Shown here: one piece after another, positions 17,510-28,181 of the stretch
How the letters are laid out: the number at the start of each line of letters is the position of its first letter
Numbering within the stretch: the first letter of the stretch is position 1
Assembly: GCA_013214025.1 (NCBI GenBank)
Contig: JABSRN010000080.1
Coordinates: 62,001-126,000, forward strand
Direction: 5' to 3'
Origin: Polyangiaceae bacterium
GTDB taxonomy: Bacteria > Myxococcota_A > Polyangia > Polyangiales > Polyangiaceae
DNA length: 64,000 nucleotides
Position numbers and translations under genes: made by a program
Notes under the pieces: model-generated
The model's input: the letters and a program-made list of their open reading frames with translations, nothing else
What the model was told of the DNA's origin: nothing
Database searches by the model: none

Positions 17510-18180
17510 TCCAACTTCACGCTTAGGATATTCCCCTGTCCGTCGGCTTCCAGGTGTCCCTGACGGCTGAGTCCTGCGACCAGCACACGGAACCGGAGCG
17601 AATTGGATTTCGGAAGATCGCGCTTGAGCACGACGCGGGTGATCTCTGGTTCTCGAACTTTTACGCGATCCAACGCTTCCACGGCGAGTTGGGGCACGAC
17701 GGATAGCTTGGCTTCCGAAAGCGGGAACAGATTGTGAGCCAAGGTTCCCTGACCCTCCAAGCTCACCTCCCGGGGTTGCCGGATTTTCCCCGCGCGGATT
17801 TCGTGCTGAAACACCAGCTCCGAACTTTGGGGATCCTTGGCTTGAACTCGGATAGCGCTCTGACTCACGACCACGCTGAGCACGGCAGTGTCTTTAGGAA
17901 GAGTCCTCGCGAGTAGTTTCCACGAGGTCTCGAAACCTTTGGGATCAAGGTTGGAGGGAGCGGTAGCCGATGGATTCGTGGGGGGCTGGGCGATGGAGTC
18001 CAGAGTGGCTCGATCACAACTCGCGCAGAGGGAGACTGCCAGCAGGCACAGCCCGAGCCGGGCACGCAGCCTCGCACTGCCTTCGACGCCCCTAGGATTT
18101 GGATGCCGTGGCGATGCGCTCGAGCCAGGTGTGGAAGATCTTGAGGCCGGCATTGAGAAGCTCAAGACTAGTGTATTCAT
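17506..18180 (-). CDS. Putative lipoprotein of the dap operon, unknown function
   Basis: Up to 224 residues. A signal-peptide core with lipobox (RARLGLCLLAVSLCASC) lies unusually far from the only in-frame ATG codons (18180 and 18153). The start is therefore uncertain and the gene overlaps the end of dapE by 62-89 bases. The mature part of about 165 residues has no recognised domain; it looks like a mixed alpha/beta fold with Val/Lys-rich strands (AVLSVVVSQSAIRVQA, ITRVVLKRDLPKSNSLRFRVLVAGLSRQGHLEADGQGNILSVKLD). Position after dapD-dapE suggests co-transcription but not necessarily a role in lysine synthesis. A non-canonical start codon nearer to the signal peptide is possible. Confidence 0.55.
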   Translation of the reverse strand: MNTLVLSFSMPASRSSTPGSSASPRHPNPRGVEGSARLRARLGLCLLAVSLCASCDRATLDSIAQPPTNPSATAPSNLDPKGFETSWKLLARTLPKDTAVLSVVVSQSAIRVQAKDPQSSELVFQHEIRAGKIRQPREVSLEGQGTLAHNLFPLSEAKLSVVPQLAVEALDRVKVREPEITRVVLKRDLPKSNSLRFRVLVAGLSRQGHLEADGQGNILSVKLD

Positions 18181-19162
18181 TCTTTTTGTGGGCCTGGGAG
18201 TTGATTCCCGGCCCGAGGTTCACGGCCGGAACCCCGAGGGCACTGAAGCGGGCAACATCTGTCCAAGCTTGCTTCGGCATGACGTCGGTTACGCCACTTT
18301 CCGCCAATGCCTTCACTAAGGGGTGGTCCCGCCGCGGCAAAGCGGACGGCGACAGATCACTGAACACAACGTCGGCATCTCCGTCCACCAGCTCCAAAAT
18401 GTGAGCCTGGGCTTGCTCCAGCGTGGAGGCCGGACCGAAGCGGTGGTTCAGGTTGATCTCGAAGGTGTCGGGGATGATGTTTCGAGCGCGCCCCGCTTTG
18501 GCCATGGTTGCCGACGTGACGCGGGACCAGGTCATGCCATCGGTGACTTGTTTCTCCGGAACCAGAGCGCTGAGTCGCGTCAGCACCCCGGCGGCTTTGT
18601 GGACGGCGTTTTCCCCTTCCCAGGGTCGAGCGCTGTGACACGTTCGGCCCTGAAAAGTCAGAGTCGCGTGCACCGAACCTGCACAGCCAAGTTGCAATCG
18701 GTTGTCGCTCGGCTCGAGACAGACGGCCACGTCGACCTTCGACAGCTCCGGATCTTCGTCCATGACGGGACCGAGTTCGTTTTCGTCGAAGGGGCCTTCT
18801 TCCCGCGAGTAAAATACGAGAGTCATATCGACATTCGGTCGGAAATCGCTCTCGGCGATATCCAACATGATGGCCAAGCCGCTCTTCATATCGCTGGAGC
18901 CGGCTCCGTAAAGCAAATCGCCTTCGATGCGCGGCTCGCCGTCGTGCTCGGTTCGCACCGTGTCGAGATGCCCCACCAAAGCTACGTGTGGTCCACCAGT
19001 GCCGCGAGTCAACGGCACGACGATGGAGTTCAGGTAACGGCGAATGGGCGCCGCCAGCTTGACGTCATCGAAGCGTTTGGTGACCTCGTCACAGATGTGT
19101 TCCTCGTCGCCGATGGGCGATTTTAGCTCACACAGCCACAGCAGGGTTTCGCTTAAGGTCAT
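18092..19162 (-). CDS. dapE: Succinyl-diaminopimelate desuccinylase
   Basis: A 356-residue M20-family metallohydrolase that removes succinate from N-succinyl-LL-diaminopimelate in the meso-DAP/lysine pathway. Dinuclear zinc-site motifs are visible: VGHLDTV (His and Asp with HxD spacing), GAGSSDMKSGLA (bridging Asp), and YSREEGPF (catalytic and ligand Glu pair). A lid/dimerisation domain sits in the middle (RTCHSARPWEGENAVHKAAGVL). It starts at ATG 19162, two bases after the stop of dapD, which supplies the succinylated intermediate's precursor, so the pair is an operon. It is slightly shorter than the E. coli enzyme and closer to the actinobacterial form; the context makes DapE the best call. 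Confidence 0.92.
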   Translation of the reverse strand: MTLSETLLWLCELKSPIGDEEHICDEVTKRFDDVKLAAPIRRYLNSIVVPLTRGTGGPHVALVGHLDTVRTEHDGEPRIEGDLLYGAGSSDMKSGLAIMLDIAESDFRPNVDMTLVFYSREEGPFDENELGPVMDEDPELSKVDVAVCLEPSDNRLQLGCAGSVHATLTFQGRTCHSARPWEGENAVHKAAGVLTRLSALVPEKQVTDGMTWSRVTSATMAKAGRARNIIPDTFEINLNHRFGPASTLEQAQAHILELVDGDADVVFSDLSPSALPRRDHPLVKALAESGVTDVMPKQAWTDVARFSALGVPAVNLGPGINSQAHKKNEYTSLELLNAGLKIFHTWLERIATASKS

Positions 19163-19164
19163 GC

Positions 19165-19989
<825 letters not shown>

Positions 19990-20117
19990 TGTGCCCGGTG
20001 TAGCGAGGGCCACAGCCCAGAGCAACCTCTCCCTGGACAGTGGTGTCATTTGGGTCACTTTGCCCCGTCAGCACGAGATATCCGGGCCACGCGGCGCGGG
20101 GCTCAGCGGGGCGGGGC

Positions 20118-20921
20118 TCAGCCCGACAATTTCCAGACCAGCGTCACTTCACTTTGGCCTTCAGCGATGCGAAATTCGGCTCCCATGCTGGTGGTCACGG
20201 CCGCCGCACAACTAGCGGAGGGACTCACGATTTTCGGAATGACCACCTGAACTGGTTGTCCGTCGCAGGGGCCGTGGCTCAGATTGACCGACAGCAGTCT
20301 GGCGTCCGCTCGGACGGCAATGTGGGGTTCTTTGGCTTTCGGTTTGAGCAGTCCAATGGCCAGCGCGATGGTGCTCATCGCCAGTCGCGGCGTCACGTCG
20401 ACGTCGGCGCCTGTGTGCACGTCCGTCGTGACAGTTGCTGTCCGACGCCCGGAGCTGGCCGTGGACGGCAGATCTCCGGGGCGGCTCTGGGTGATCAGTT
20501 CTGCCAAGTTCAGGCTGACGGATTTGCCGTTGACGCCTTCCTCGAGCAAATCGAACAGCGCGGCGGCTGCATCGAGGCTTTTGGACAAGGGTGTGACATC
20601 GTCTTCGAGGGCGAGTCGTTGTTTCGCGTTGACCGTGCGCGACATGGCTGGCTCCAGAATGCCCTTGAGCTTCTCGATTCGGGGTACCACGTAGCTGGTC
20701 AGCTCATCGCAGCAAGTAACGTCTAAGTGCTTTCGAGCATATCCCAGGAACTCGTGGGTGAGTTGAACGAGGGGAGCACAGGAAGCGTGCACACCTGGCA
20801 GCACGGCTTGGATACTGCGGGGCGCGACTCGTACAGATTTTAGCAACTGCTCCAGATTGCGAATGGCGCCGAGCCCATCCCGGAGGTCGCCGCAAGCGCG
20901 TCTTAGGTCCGGTTCTTTCAT
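20118..20921 (-). CDS. Protein resembling a degenerate sensor/histidine-kinase core
   Basis: About 267 residues from ATG 20921; the open frame extends to 21020, but that extension would run through a perfect 22-bp inverted repeat, so the shorter form is preferred. The N-terminal half is helical. The C-terminal half has the flow of a HATPase domain (MSTIALAIGLL, IAVRADARLLSVNLSHGP, SCAAAVTTSMGAEFRIAEGQ, VTLVWKLSG), but recognisable N, G1 and G2 ATP-binding boxes and an HisKA phospho-acceptor block are not apparent. No signal peptide or membrane segment is seen. It may be a degraded or regulatory kinase-like protein; the family call is tentative. It is the gene nearest the dap operon on the same strand, 128 bases upstream of dapD. 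Confidence 0.45.
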   Translation of the reverse strand: MKEPDLRRACGDLRDGLGAIRNLEQLLKSVRVAPRSIQAVLPGVHASCAPLVQLTHEFLGYARKHLDVTCCDELTSYVVPRIEKLKGILEPAMSRTVNAKQRLALEDDVTPLSKSLDAAAALFDLLEEGVNGKSVSLNLAELITQSRPGDLPSTASSGRRTATVTTDVHTGADVDVTPRLAMSTIALAIGLLKPKAKEPHIAVRADARLLSVNLSHGPCDGQPVQVVIPKIVSPSASCAAAVTTSMGAEFRIAEGQSEVTLVWKLSG

Positions 20922-20943
20922 ACTGTTCTGGGGATCTGTATCT

Positions 20944-20992
20944 GCCCTAGCGCTACCCTTGGCCGCGGGACGGCCAAGGGTAGCGCTAGGGC
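20944..20992. repeat. 22-bp perfect inverted repeat (strong hairpin) in a divergent leader
   Basis: Bases 20944-20965 are the exact reverse complement of 20971-20992, with a 5-base loop (CGGGA). The arm contains CCCTAGCGCTACCCTTGGCC. It begins 22 bases upstream of ATG 20921 on the minus strand. There is no T-run on either side, so it is not a classical terminator. It could be an mRNA leader structure, a protein-binding palindrome or a dispersed repeat. Confidence 0.85.
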
Positions 20993-21519
20993 GGGTGCAT
21001 TCCTCTAAAAAAGAGTCCACGCCATCGCGATGGCAGACCGCGAGAGCTGTGCGGTTTCAAGCAGAGCCGGATGCTGGGGGCTTAGGCGGAGCCGGCGCAG
21101 CGGTTTCAAGCGGCGGTGGAGCGCTATTTCAGGCGGAGCTGGGGCCGACTGGAAAATCATCGATTCGGCATCTGGAAGGCGCACAGATGGATGAGCAAGA
21201 CCACTATTGTGCAGAGCATCCGCGGTCCCCGCGGTCGCGAGAAAACGGCAGCCGGTAGATCTTCCCGGAATCGGCGCTGATGCCCTTCGGCCGCCCGCGC
21301 TCGGACGTTGGGACGTCACCGAAGTCGTGACCCGCACAATCATCGGGGATTACACGACTAGGAGTTGAAGCAACGATGGAGAATTCTGCTCACGAGGAAT
21401 GGCCTCGGGCATTGGCGCCGGCCCGGTTCCGTGGTCTGAGATTGGCGGCTGTTGCCTCGTATTCAGAACCCCGTAAACTGTCGCGATGGCGCTGGCGCAC
21501 CAAACCTTTCGGAGATTCC
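20993..21519. other. Divergent intergenic region upstream of a repeat-bearing lipoprotein
   Basis: About 530 bases with no gene I can support if the downstream lipoprotein begins at 21520. The lipoprotein frame is open from ATG 21376, so part of this stretch may be coding. The 22-bp inverted repeat lies at its left edge. Nothing else structured was recognised. Confidence 0.4.
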
Positions 21520-22587
21520 GTGATCTTGCACCGACCTTTCTCGTCTTCTGTTCGCCCTAATTTTCGCACTAGCGGTATCGCCGCGTCGCTGCTGCTGGCC
21601 CTCGTCGGGCTGAGTGGCTGCGCCACCGACATCGTGGAAGCGACCATCGAGACTGAGGGTTGGGAAGCCGCGGATCCGAGCGGCGGGCCCGCTCCGGCGT
21701 CCACGGGAACGGGAACGGGAACTGGAACGGGAACGGGAACTGGAACGAGCACTGGAACGACGGACCCCGGAACCGATCCGGGAACTGGTCCGGTCGCAGT
21801 CAGCGAGTGCGACATGACCGGTTATTGGGCCCTGCGAGAGCTGTCGCTGCCTGAGGACACCGTACTCGGTAACACGCAGCCAGCGACCAACTGGGCGTTG
21901 TGGATAGTCACTCAGGACGGCGACACCTTCGAGGTTCAAGATTCGCTCAACTGCGGCACCCGCGCCAGCGGCAATGCCGACGTCGTGTTCGGCGTCGATA
22001 CACAGATAGGTGTGATGGAGAAAAACCCGCAAACGGGTCGCACCGGCACCTTCGTCAAGAATGGCGATCACTGCGAGTTCGCAGTTGACCGCTGGTACAG
22101 CCGGACCGGGCTGCCCGCCTCGGTACTCGATGAATATCAGGGCACCACCAATGCGCTGCCGGCGAACGTTGAACCGCTGCTGGGCATCGCCGAGGATTGG
22201 GACGGAAACGGATACGGCGGAATTGCCTACCTTACCAGCGGCATAGTGAGCGGAAAGCGCCATGCCATCGATATCGGTTGGGACGAGTACTACAACGATG
22301 CAGGCTTCGGCCACATGCCGCCGTTGAACTCGACCGATTTCACGCTCCGCATGAGCTACGGAATCTCCGAAGCTGTGGTCTTTGCCGAAAAGACCAACGG
22401 TGGCGAAAGCGCGTTGCTCAAGGGCTCAGCCATTGTGATCCCGAATGCCAACAACGCTGTGGCTTTGCATCTACTGGGTCGCGACGAGGTGGCGGCCATC
22501 GCCGGTGGCATCTACGAGCAGAGCGACAACCTCCTTACCTGTTTCAACATCCAAGACAACTTCCCGCACCAAGAGGACCGCATCTGA
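21520..22587 (+). CDS. Lipoprotein with Thr-Gly repeat linker
   Basis: The proposed start is GTG 21520, giving a short n-region before the signal core IAASLLLALVGLSGC, whose lipobox Cys is about residue 28; ATG 21376 is possible but would add 48 residues of non-signal sequence. After the Cys comes a linker with repeated Thr-Gly (TGTGTGTGTST), encoded by hexamer DNA repeats. The folded part of about 265 residues starts at CDMTGYWALRELSLP and contains WALWIVTQDGDTFEVQDSLNCGTRASG and a D-x-D-x-N-G segment (EDWDGNGYGG) that may bind calcium. No family was recognised. It begins a cluster of unrelated lipoproteins. Confidence 0.65.
   Translation: MILHRPFSSSVRPNFRTSGIAASLLLALVGLSGCATDIVEATIETEGWEAADPSGGPAPASTGTGTGTGTGTGTGTSTGTTDPGTDPGTGPVAVSECDMTGYWALRELSLPEDTVLGNTQPATNWALWIVTQDGDTFEVQDSLNCGTRASGNADVVFGVDTQIGVMEKNPQTGRTGTFVKNGDHCEFAVDRWYSRTGLPASVLDEYQGTTNALPANVEPLLGIAEDWDGNGYGGIAYLTSGIVSGKRHAIDIGWDEYYNDAGFGHMPPLNSTDFTLRMSYGISEAVVFAEKTNGGESALLKGSAIVIPNANNAVALHLLGRDEVAAIAGGIYEQSDNLLTCFNIQDNFPHQEDRI
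21703..21756 (+). repeat. Hexanucleotide tandem repeat in a lipoprotein linker
   Basis: Nine hexamers, mostly ACGGGA with interspersed ACTGGA and one ACGAGC, run in frame from 21703 to 21756. They encode Thr-Gly dipeptides between the lipidated cysteine and the folded domain. Changes in copy number would keep the frame and alter linker length. Confidence 0.8.
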
Positions 22588-22642
22588 ACCGACTGAGTCC
22601 CGTGCCGCCCAGATCTCGTGAAATCGCGGGCTGCTCGGCTAG

Positions 22643-23368
22643 TTATTCAGCGCCGATGTCAGCGCAACAGCGGATCTGCGCTTGGGGTTTGGACGAGAGG
22701 CTGCCGTCCGCCGTAGTGCTCGCGCAATCGGCTCCGGTGTGCCGCAAAAAGACCTGATCACAGTTCCAGGGAGAAAAGAGGCACGTCGCGTCAAACTCGA
22801 AACTCGCCGATACCCACTCGGGAGCGCCGTCGAGCATGCCTCGGTCGGCATCGGCAGCCAGGCACGCGATGCCCCACTCCTCGGAGGGGTGCTTGCAGAG
22901 GGATTTGCCGGCGGCTTGGCAGTAACAGTTAGCCGCGCCCTTGCCGGCGATGACGGGGTCGAGCGGATCGGTGGTGGTGGCTGAGTCGAGATTGGTCGCG
23001 GCGCTGCACCCCTCTGCCGGACCTTCGAGGAAGGTGTCGTACTGCCCTTGAGTGACTTCGAAAGTGTCGATGCACCAGCTGGACGTTTCTCCGTACACCG
23101 CGACCATGTCCCCGGTCTCACCTGGGCATGAGAAGTGAGGGTTCGCATCGTCCCCCGCATCGGGCTTCGACTCGGCGTTTATGTCGCCTGCGTCCACGGC
23201 CTCCGGCGTGTCGCTGAGCTGAGCCGAGTCGCTGCTGGTGGTCGGGTAGGCTTCCACGTAGTCGTCGTCGATGCCCAGCATGCCTGTGCACGCGCCCACC
23301 GCCGTGAGCTGGAGCAGCAGTCCGGCGGCCCGTAGCCGGTAGGGGAGTGAAGAGCAGGGATGAGTCAT
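22643..23368 (-). CDS. Lipoprotein with SUMF1/formylglycine-generating-enzyme-like domain
   Basis: A 241-residue protein from ATG 23368. The signal core LRAAGLLLQLTAVGAC ends in a lipobox at about residue 25. The mature domain has blocks of the SUMF1 (FGE-sulfatase) family: MVAVYGETSSWCIDTFEVTQGQYDTFL, then NCYCQAAGKSLCKHPSEEWGIAC, which matches the W/C-AxAYC-xWAGKRLPTEAEWE-type block with Cys replacing aromatic positions, and a terminal RCC. It is shorter than FGE (about 280-300 for the domain) and is cysteine-rich, so catalysis is doubtful; many such lipidated SUMF1-like proteins are thought to be binding modules. It diverges from the CAP-domain gene. The upstream open frame to 23650 is not needed for a signal peptide. 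Confidence 0.7.
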   Translation of the reverse strand: MTHPCSSLPYRLRAAGLLLQLTAVGACTGMLGIDDDYVEAYPTTSSDSAQLSDTPEAVDAGDINAESKPDAGDDANPHFSCPGETGDMVAVYGETSSWCIDTFEVTQGQYDTFLEGPAEGCSAATNLDSATTTDPLDPVIAGKGAANCYCQAAGKSLCKHPSEEWGIACLAADADRGMLDGAPEWVSASFEFDATCLFSPWNCDQVFLRHTGADCASTTADGSLSSKPQAQIRCCADIGAE

Positions 23369-23635
23369 GAGGGTGCCAGTAGGGGCGATGAGCGCGTCCG
23401 GACGCCGAAAAGGCCTAGTGATTGCGCAAATGTACGAGTCTTGCGCAGTAGAATCTCGATATTGCCCGGGAAATAGGGTTTCTCCCTGGGACATCGCAAG
23501 GGCCGTGCCGAACTCTGAGTCGAGCCGAGATTTCCCGCTCGATCGTTGCCGTTGTCCCCCCCGGAGCTGGACCGAAGCTCGTGATAACCTCTTCGCTGGG
23601 CCCACTCGTGAATTGGCCCCAATGAAGTGACCGTC

Positions 23636-24157
23636 ATGAAGCGACCCCAATCTCCGATACGAGACCGTTCCCGAATGAGTTGGCTCGCGGCCATCGCCAC
23701 TCTGCTGATCGCGGGGGGCGCGTGCTCAGACGCCGATTTGGCTACCGGCGACGGGATGAGCAGCGGCGGCGGAGAGGACGCCTTCGCCACGGCTCGTACG
23801 GAGTGTGTCGACGCCATCAACGCGTTTCGCGCCACGGAGGGATTGCCGCCTCTGACTCGCTGGAGCGACGGCGAGTCCTGCGCTGACACCCAAGGACTGG
23901 CGGACAGCGCCGCGTCTGCGTCCCACGCCAATTTCGGCGACTGCGGCGAATGGGCTCAGAACACCTGCGGAGACCGGCGCAGCACTGGCGCCATCATCAA
24001 CGATTGCCTCCAGAGCATGTGGGACGAAGGCCCGGGGGAGCCGTTCTCCGAACACGGCCACTACCTCAACATGTCGAGCACCGACTACACCGAGGTGGCG
24101 TGTGCCTTCGTCGAGCTCGCGGACGGCAGCATCTGGGCGAGCCAGAACTTTCGCTAA
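23636..24157 (+). CDS. CAP-domain (SCP/PR-1-like) lipoprotein
   Basis: About 173 residues from ATG 23636 (an in-frame ATG at 23627 is also possible). The signal core MSWLAAIATLLIAGGAC ends in a lipobox. The domain has CAP-family blocks: CVDAINAFRATEGLPPLTRW (helix 1), ADTQGLADSAASASHANFGDCGEWAQNTC (with the conserved His and Glu region), WDEGPGEPFSEHGHYLNMSSTDYTEVACAF and WASQNF. CAP proteins are extracellular; proposed activities include proteolysis, lipid or sterol binding, and cell-wall association. It is short compared with most members. It is divergent from the SUMF1-like lipoprotein gene, and about 210 bases upstream of an OmpA lipoprotein. Confidence 0.8.
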   Translation: MKRPQSPIRDRSRMSWLAAIATLLIAGGACSDADLATGDGMSSGGGEDAFATARTECVDAINAFRATEGLPPLTRWSDGESCADTQGLADSAASASHANFGDCGEWAQNTCGDRRSTGAIINDCLQSMWDEGPGEPFSEHGHYLNMSSTDYTEVACAFVELADGSIWASQNFR

Positions 24158-24365
24158 GCACCGACCTAAGATCCCGCGGCATTAGATTCCACGGCCCCAG
24201 AGGCCATTGCGCTGGCAGCGGTCCATTTTGGCCAGTTGAAGCCCCAGGGAAGATCTGCGCCCCGGCGAGGGTATATGGCTCTGTGCTGCATATCGGCGCG
24301 GGGGTGTTGTCGATTGTGCCACGCTGTCCCGCGCTCTTTACATGACGAAGGTCATTAGGAATATA

Positions 24366-24920
24366 ATGAAATTATCGCTTACTACTTCAGTGCTGGGATT
24401 ATTGCTGGCCGGCTCGCTCACAGCATGCAGCGGCAAGGCATCTCTCTCTATCAACGCGAAGACACCCGAACCCGAGGTGGCAGCTGAGCCCGCAGCAGTC
24501 GAGGAAGCACCGGTCGTAGCCGCCGCGGAACCCAAAGTGGAAGAGCCTACAGACGTGCACGTCGAGGGGGACCACCTGACCATCGATCAGAAGATCCAGT
24601 TCGCTTACAACAGTGACGAGATCCTCTCGGACTCCGGTGAACTGCTCGACCACATCGCCACTGCGCTCAAGAATCACAAGGAGCTCGCCGCATTGCTCAT
24701 CGTTGGCCACACGGATACCAACGGCGACCACTCGCACAATCAAAGCTTGTCAGAACGCCGTGCCGAATCCGTAGTGGAGGCGCTGAAATCTCGCGGCGTC
24801 ACCCAGACCTTGAATGCCAAGGGAGCCGGCGAAGCGGAGCCCATGTGTCCCGAGGCGACGGATGCCTGCCACGAGAAAAATCGTCGGGTCGAATTCAAGA
24901 TCGCAGACGCGAAGAGCTAG
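24366..24920 (+). CDS. Pal/OmpA-family peptidoglycan-binding lipoprotein
   Basis: A 184-residue lipoprotein. I chose ATG 24366 because AGGA lies six bases upstream and the signal core follows directly (MKLSLTTSVLGLLLAGSLTAC); an upstream in-frame ATG at 24342 exists. After the lipidated Cys there is a Glu/Ala/Pro linker, then an OmpA domain: IQFAYNSDEILSDSGELLDHIATAL, LIVGHTDTNGDHSHNQSLSERRAESV, NAKGAGEAEPMCPEA and NRRVEFKI. It should anchor the outer membrane to peptidoglycan. The paired cysteines in CPEATDAC near the C terminus match those of the larger OmpA protein's subfamily. It is not in a tol operon, so it is an additional Pal-like protein. Confidence 0.88.
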   Translation: MKLSLTTSVLGLLLAGSLTACSGKASLSINAKTPEPEVAAEPAAVEEAPVVAAAEPKVEEPTDVHVEGDHLTIDQKIQFAYNSDEILSDSGELLDHIATALKNHKELAALLIVGHTDTNGDHSHNQSLSERRAESVVEALKSRGVTQTLNAKGAGEAEPMCPEATDACHEKNRRVEFKIADAKS

Positions 24921-24961
24921 CCTTCCGGACAATCGCTGCCGCAGCTGGGCCGTCCGCTCCT

Positions 24962-25022
24962 CGGGGTGGGGCGGCCTTGTGCGTTGGGAATTGCCAAAAC
25001 CACCGGCAATTGCCCCACCCCG
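24962..25022. promoter_or_regulatory. Compound hairpin in the leader of isocitrate dehydrogenase
   Basis: Outer arms 24962-24972 (CGGGGTGGGGC) and 25012-25022 are perfect reverse complements. Directly stacked inside is a second stem, 24989-24995 (AATTGCC) with 25005-25011 (GGCAATT), with a 9-base loop. It lies 132 bases before the icd start and 42 bases after the OmpA stop. With no T-run it is either a weak terminator or leader structure. Confidence 0.5.
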
Positions 25023-25066
25023 GGCGCCAACCGGTGTCTGACGCGGGTTGTTTCGACGCGCCCTAG

Positions 25067-27382
<2,316 letters not shown>

Positions 27383-27449
27383 TCCGCCCCAGCGCCGTAG
27401 TCGGCGGCTGCGACGGGCTGCCACTGCAGCAATAAGACGGCGACAAAGG

Positions 27450-27482
27450 AAAAACGGCGACTCCCGAGGGGTCGCCGTTTTT
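27450..27482. terminator. Bidirectional Rho-independent terminator between icd and ndk
   Basis: AAAAA-CGGCGAC (27450-27461), an internal CCC/GGG loop stem, then GTCGCCG-TTTTT (27471-27482). The A-run and T-run flank a 7-bp GC stem, so it works for both convergent genes. Confidence 0.9.
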
Positions 27483-27500
27483 CGTTGGGGGTGGTCGCGA

Positions 27501-27920
27501 TCAGAGCAGCTCGTGACCCTTGAAGTAGTAGTTCGTTTCGATCAGGCCGTTCTCTTCCGAGTCCGAACCATGCACGGCGTTTTCGCCGATGTCGGTGCCG
27601 TAGAGTTTACGGATGGTGCCGTCGGCGGCATCCTTCGGGTTGGTGGCGCCAATGACCTTGCGGTAGTGGGCGATGGCATCTTCACGCTCGAGGGCGATGA
27701 CCACCACCGGGCTACGAGTCATGAATTCGACCAGCTCACCGAAGAACGGACGCTCGTTGTGCACGGCGTAGAAACCCTCGGCCTGGGTCTGGCTCAATTG
27801 GATCTGCTGCATAGCGATGACTTTGAAGTCCTCGTCGAGCAGATGCTGGATGATGGCGCCTTGCTTACGCTTTTCGACGGCGTCGGGCTTGATGATGCAG
27901 AGGGTGCGCTGAACACTCAT
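27501..27920 (-). CDS. ndk: Nucleoside diphosphate kinase
   Basis: A 139-residue cytoplasmic enzyme that moves the gamma-phosphate of ATP to other NDPs through a phospho-histidine. It shows the family N terminus RTLCIIKPDAVEK, the block HNERPFFGELVEFMTRSPVVV and the catalytic NAVHGSDS (His at about residue 117). I chose ATG 27920 because AGGAG precedes it by seven bases and the length then equals the family norm; the frame remains open to 28007 but that extension is not conserved. It is downstream of sucD on the same strand but separated by a terminator. Confidence 0.97.
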   Translation of the reverse strand: MSVQRTLCIIKPDAVEKRKQGAIIQHLLDEDFKVIAMQQIQLSQTQAEGFYAVHNERPFFGELVEFMTRSPVVVIALEREDAIAHYRKVIGATNPKDAADGTIRKLYGTDIGENAVHGSDSEENGLIETNYYFKGHELL

Positions 27921-28127
27921 GGTGTCTCCTAAGAAATCTTTGGGGGAGGGGGGGAGCCTGTGGCTCAATTCGTTCTGGCCGAGCAGGTAGGCCATTTTCG
28001 GGGGCAAGACTAGTGCTAAGGGCGTATTTACCGGATCGGGGCGCCGGCAGATCCCGACCCTTGTCTGGAGTGCGTGGTTTCCAAGATCGGGAAGTCCCGG
28101 ACTACTGGAACTTCATGAACCGGACGC

Positions 28128-28160
28128 AAAAAAGCCCCGCGCGGTATCTCCGCACGGGGC
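28128..28160 (-). terminator. Rho-independent terminator after mdh-sucC-sucD
   Basis: Read on the minus strand, an 11-bp GC-rich stem (28150-28160 with 28134-28144, one G-U pair, 5-base loop) is followed by six T. It ends the mdh-sucC-sucD transcript 22 bases after the sucD stop and separates it from ndk. Confidence 0.88.
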
Positions 28161-28181
28161 CGTTTTACGCGTCGGTTCGGC

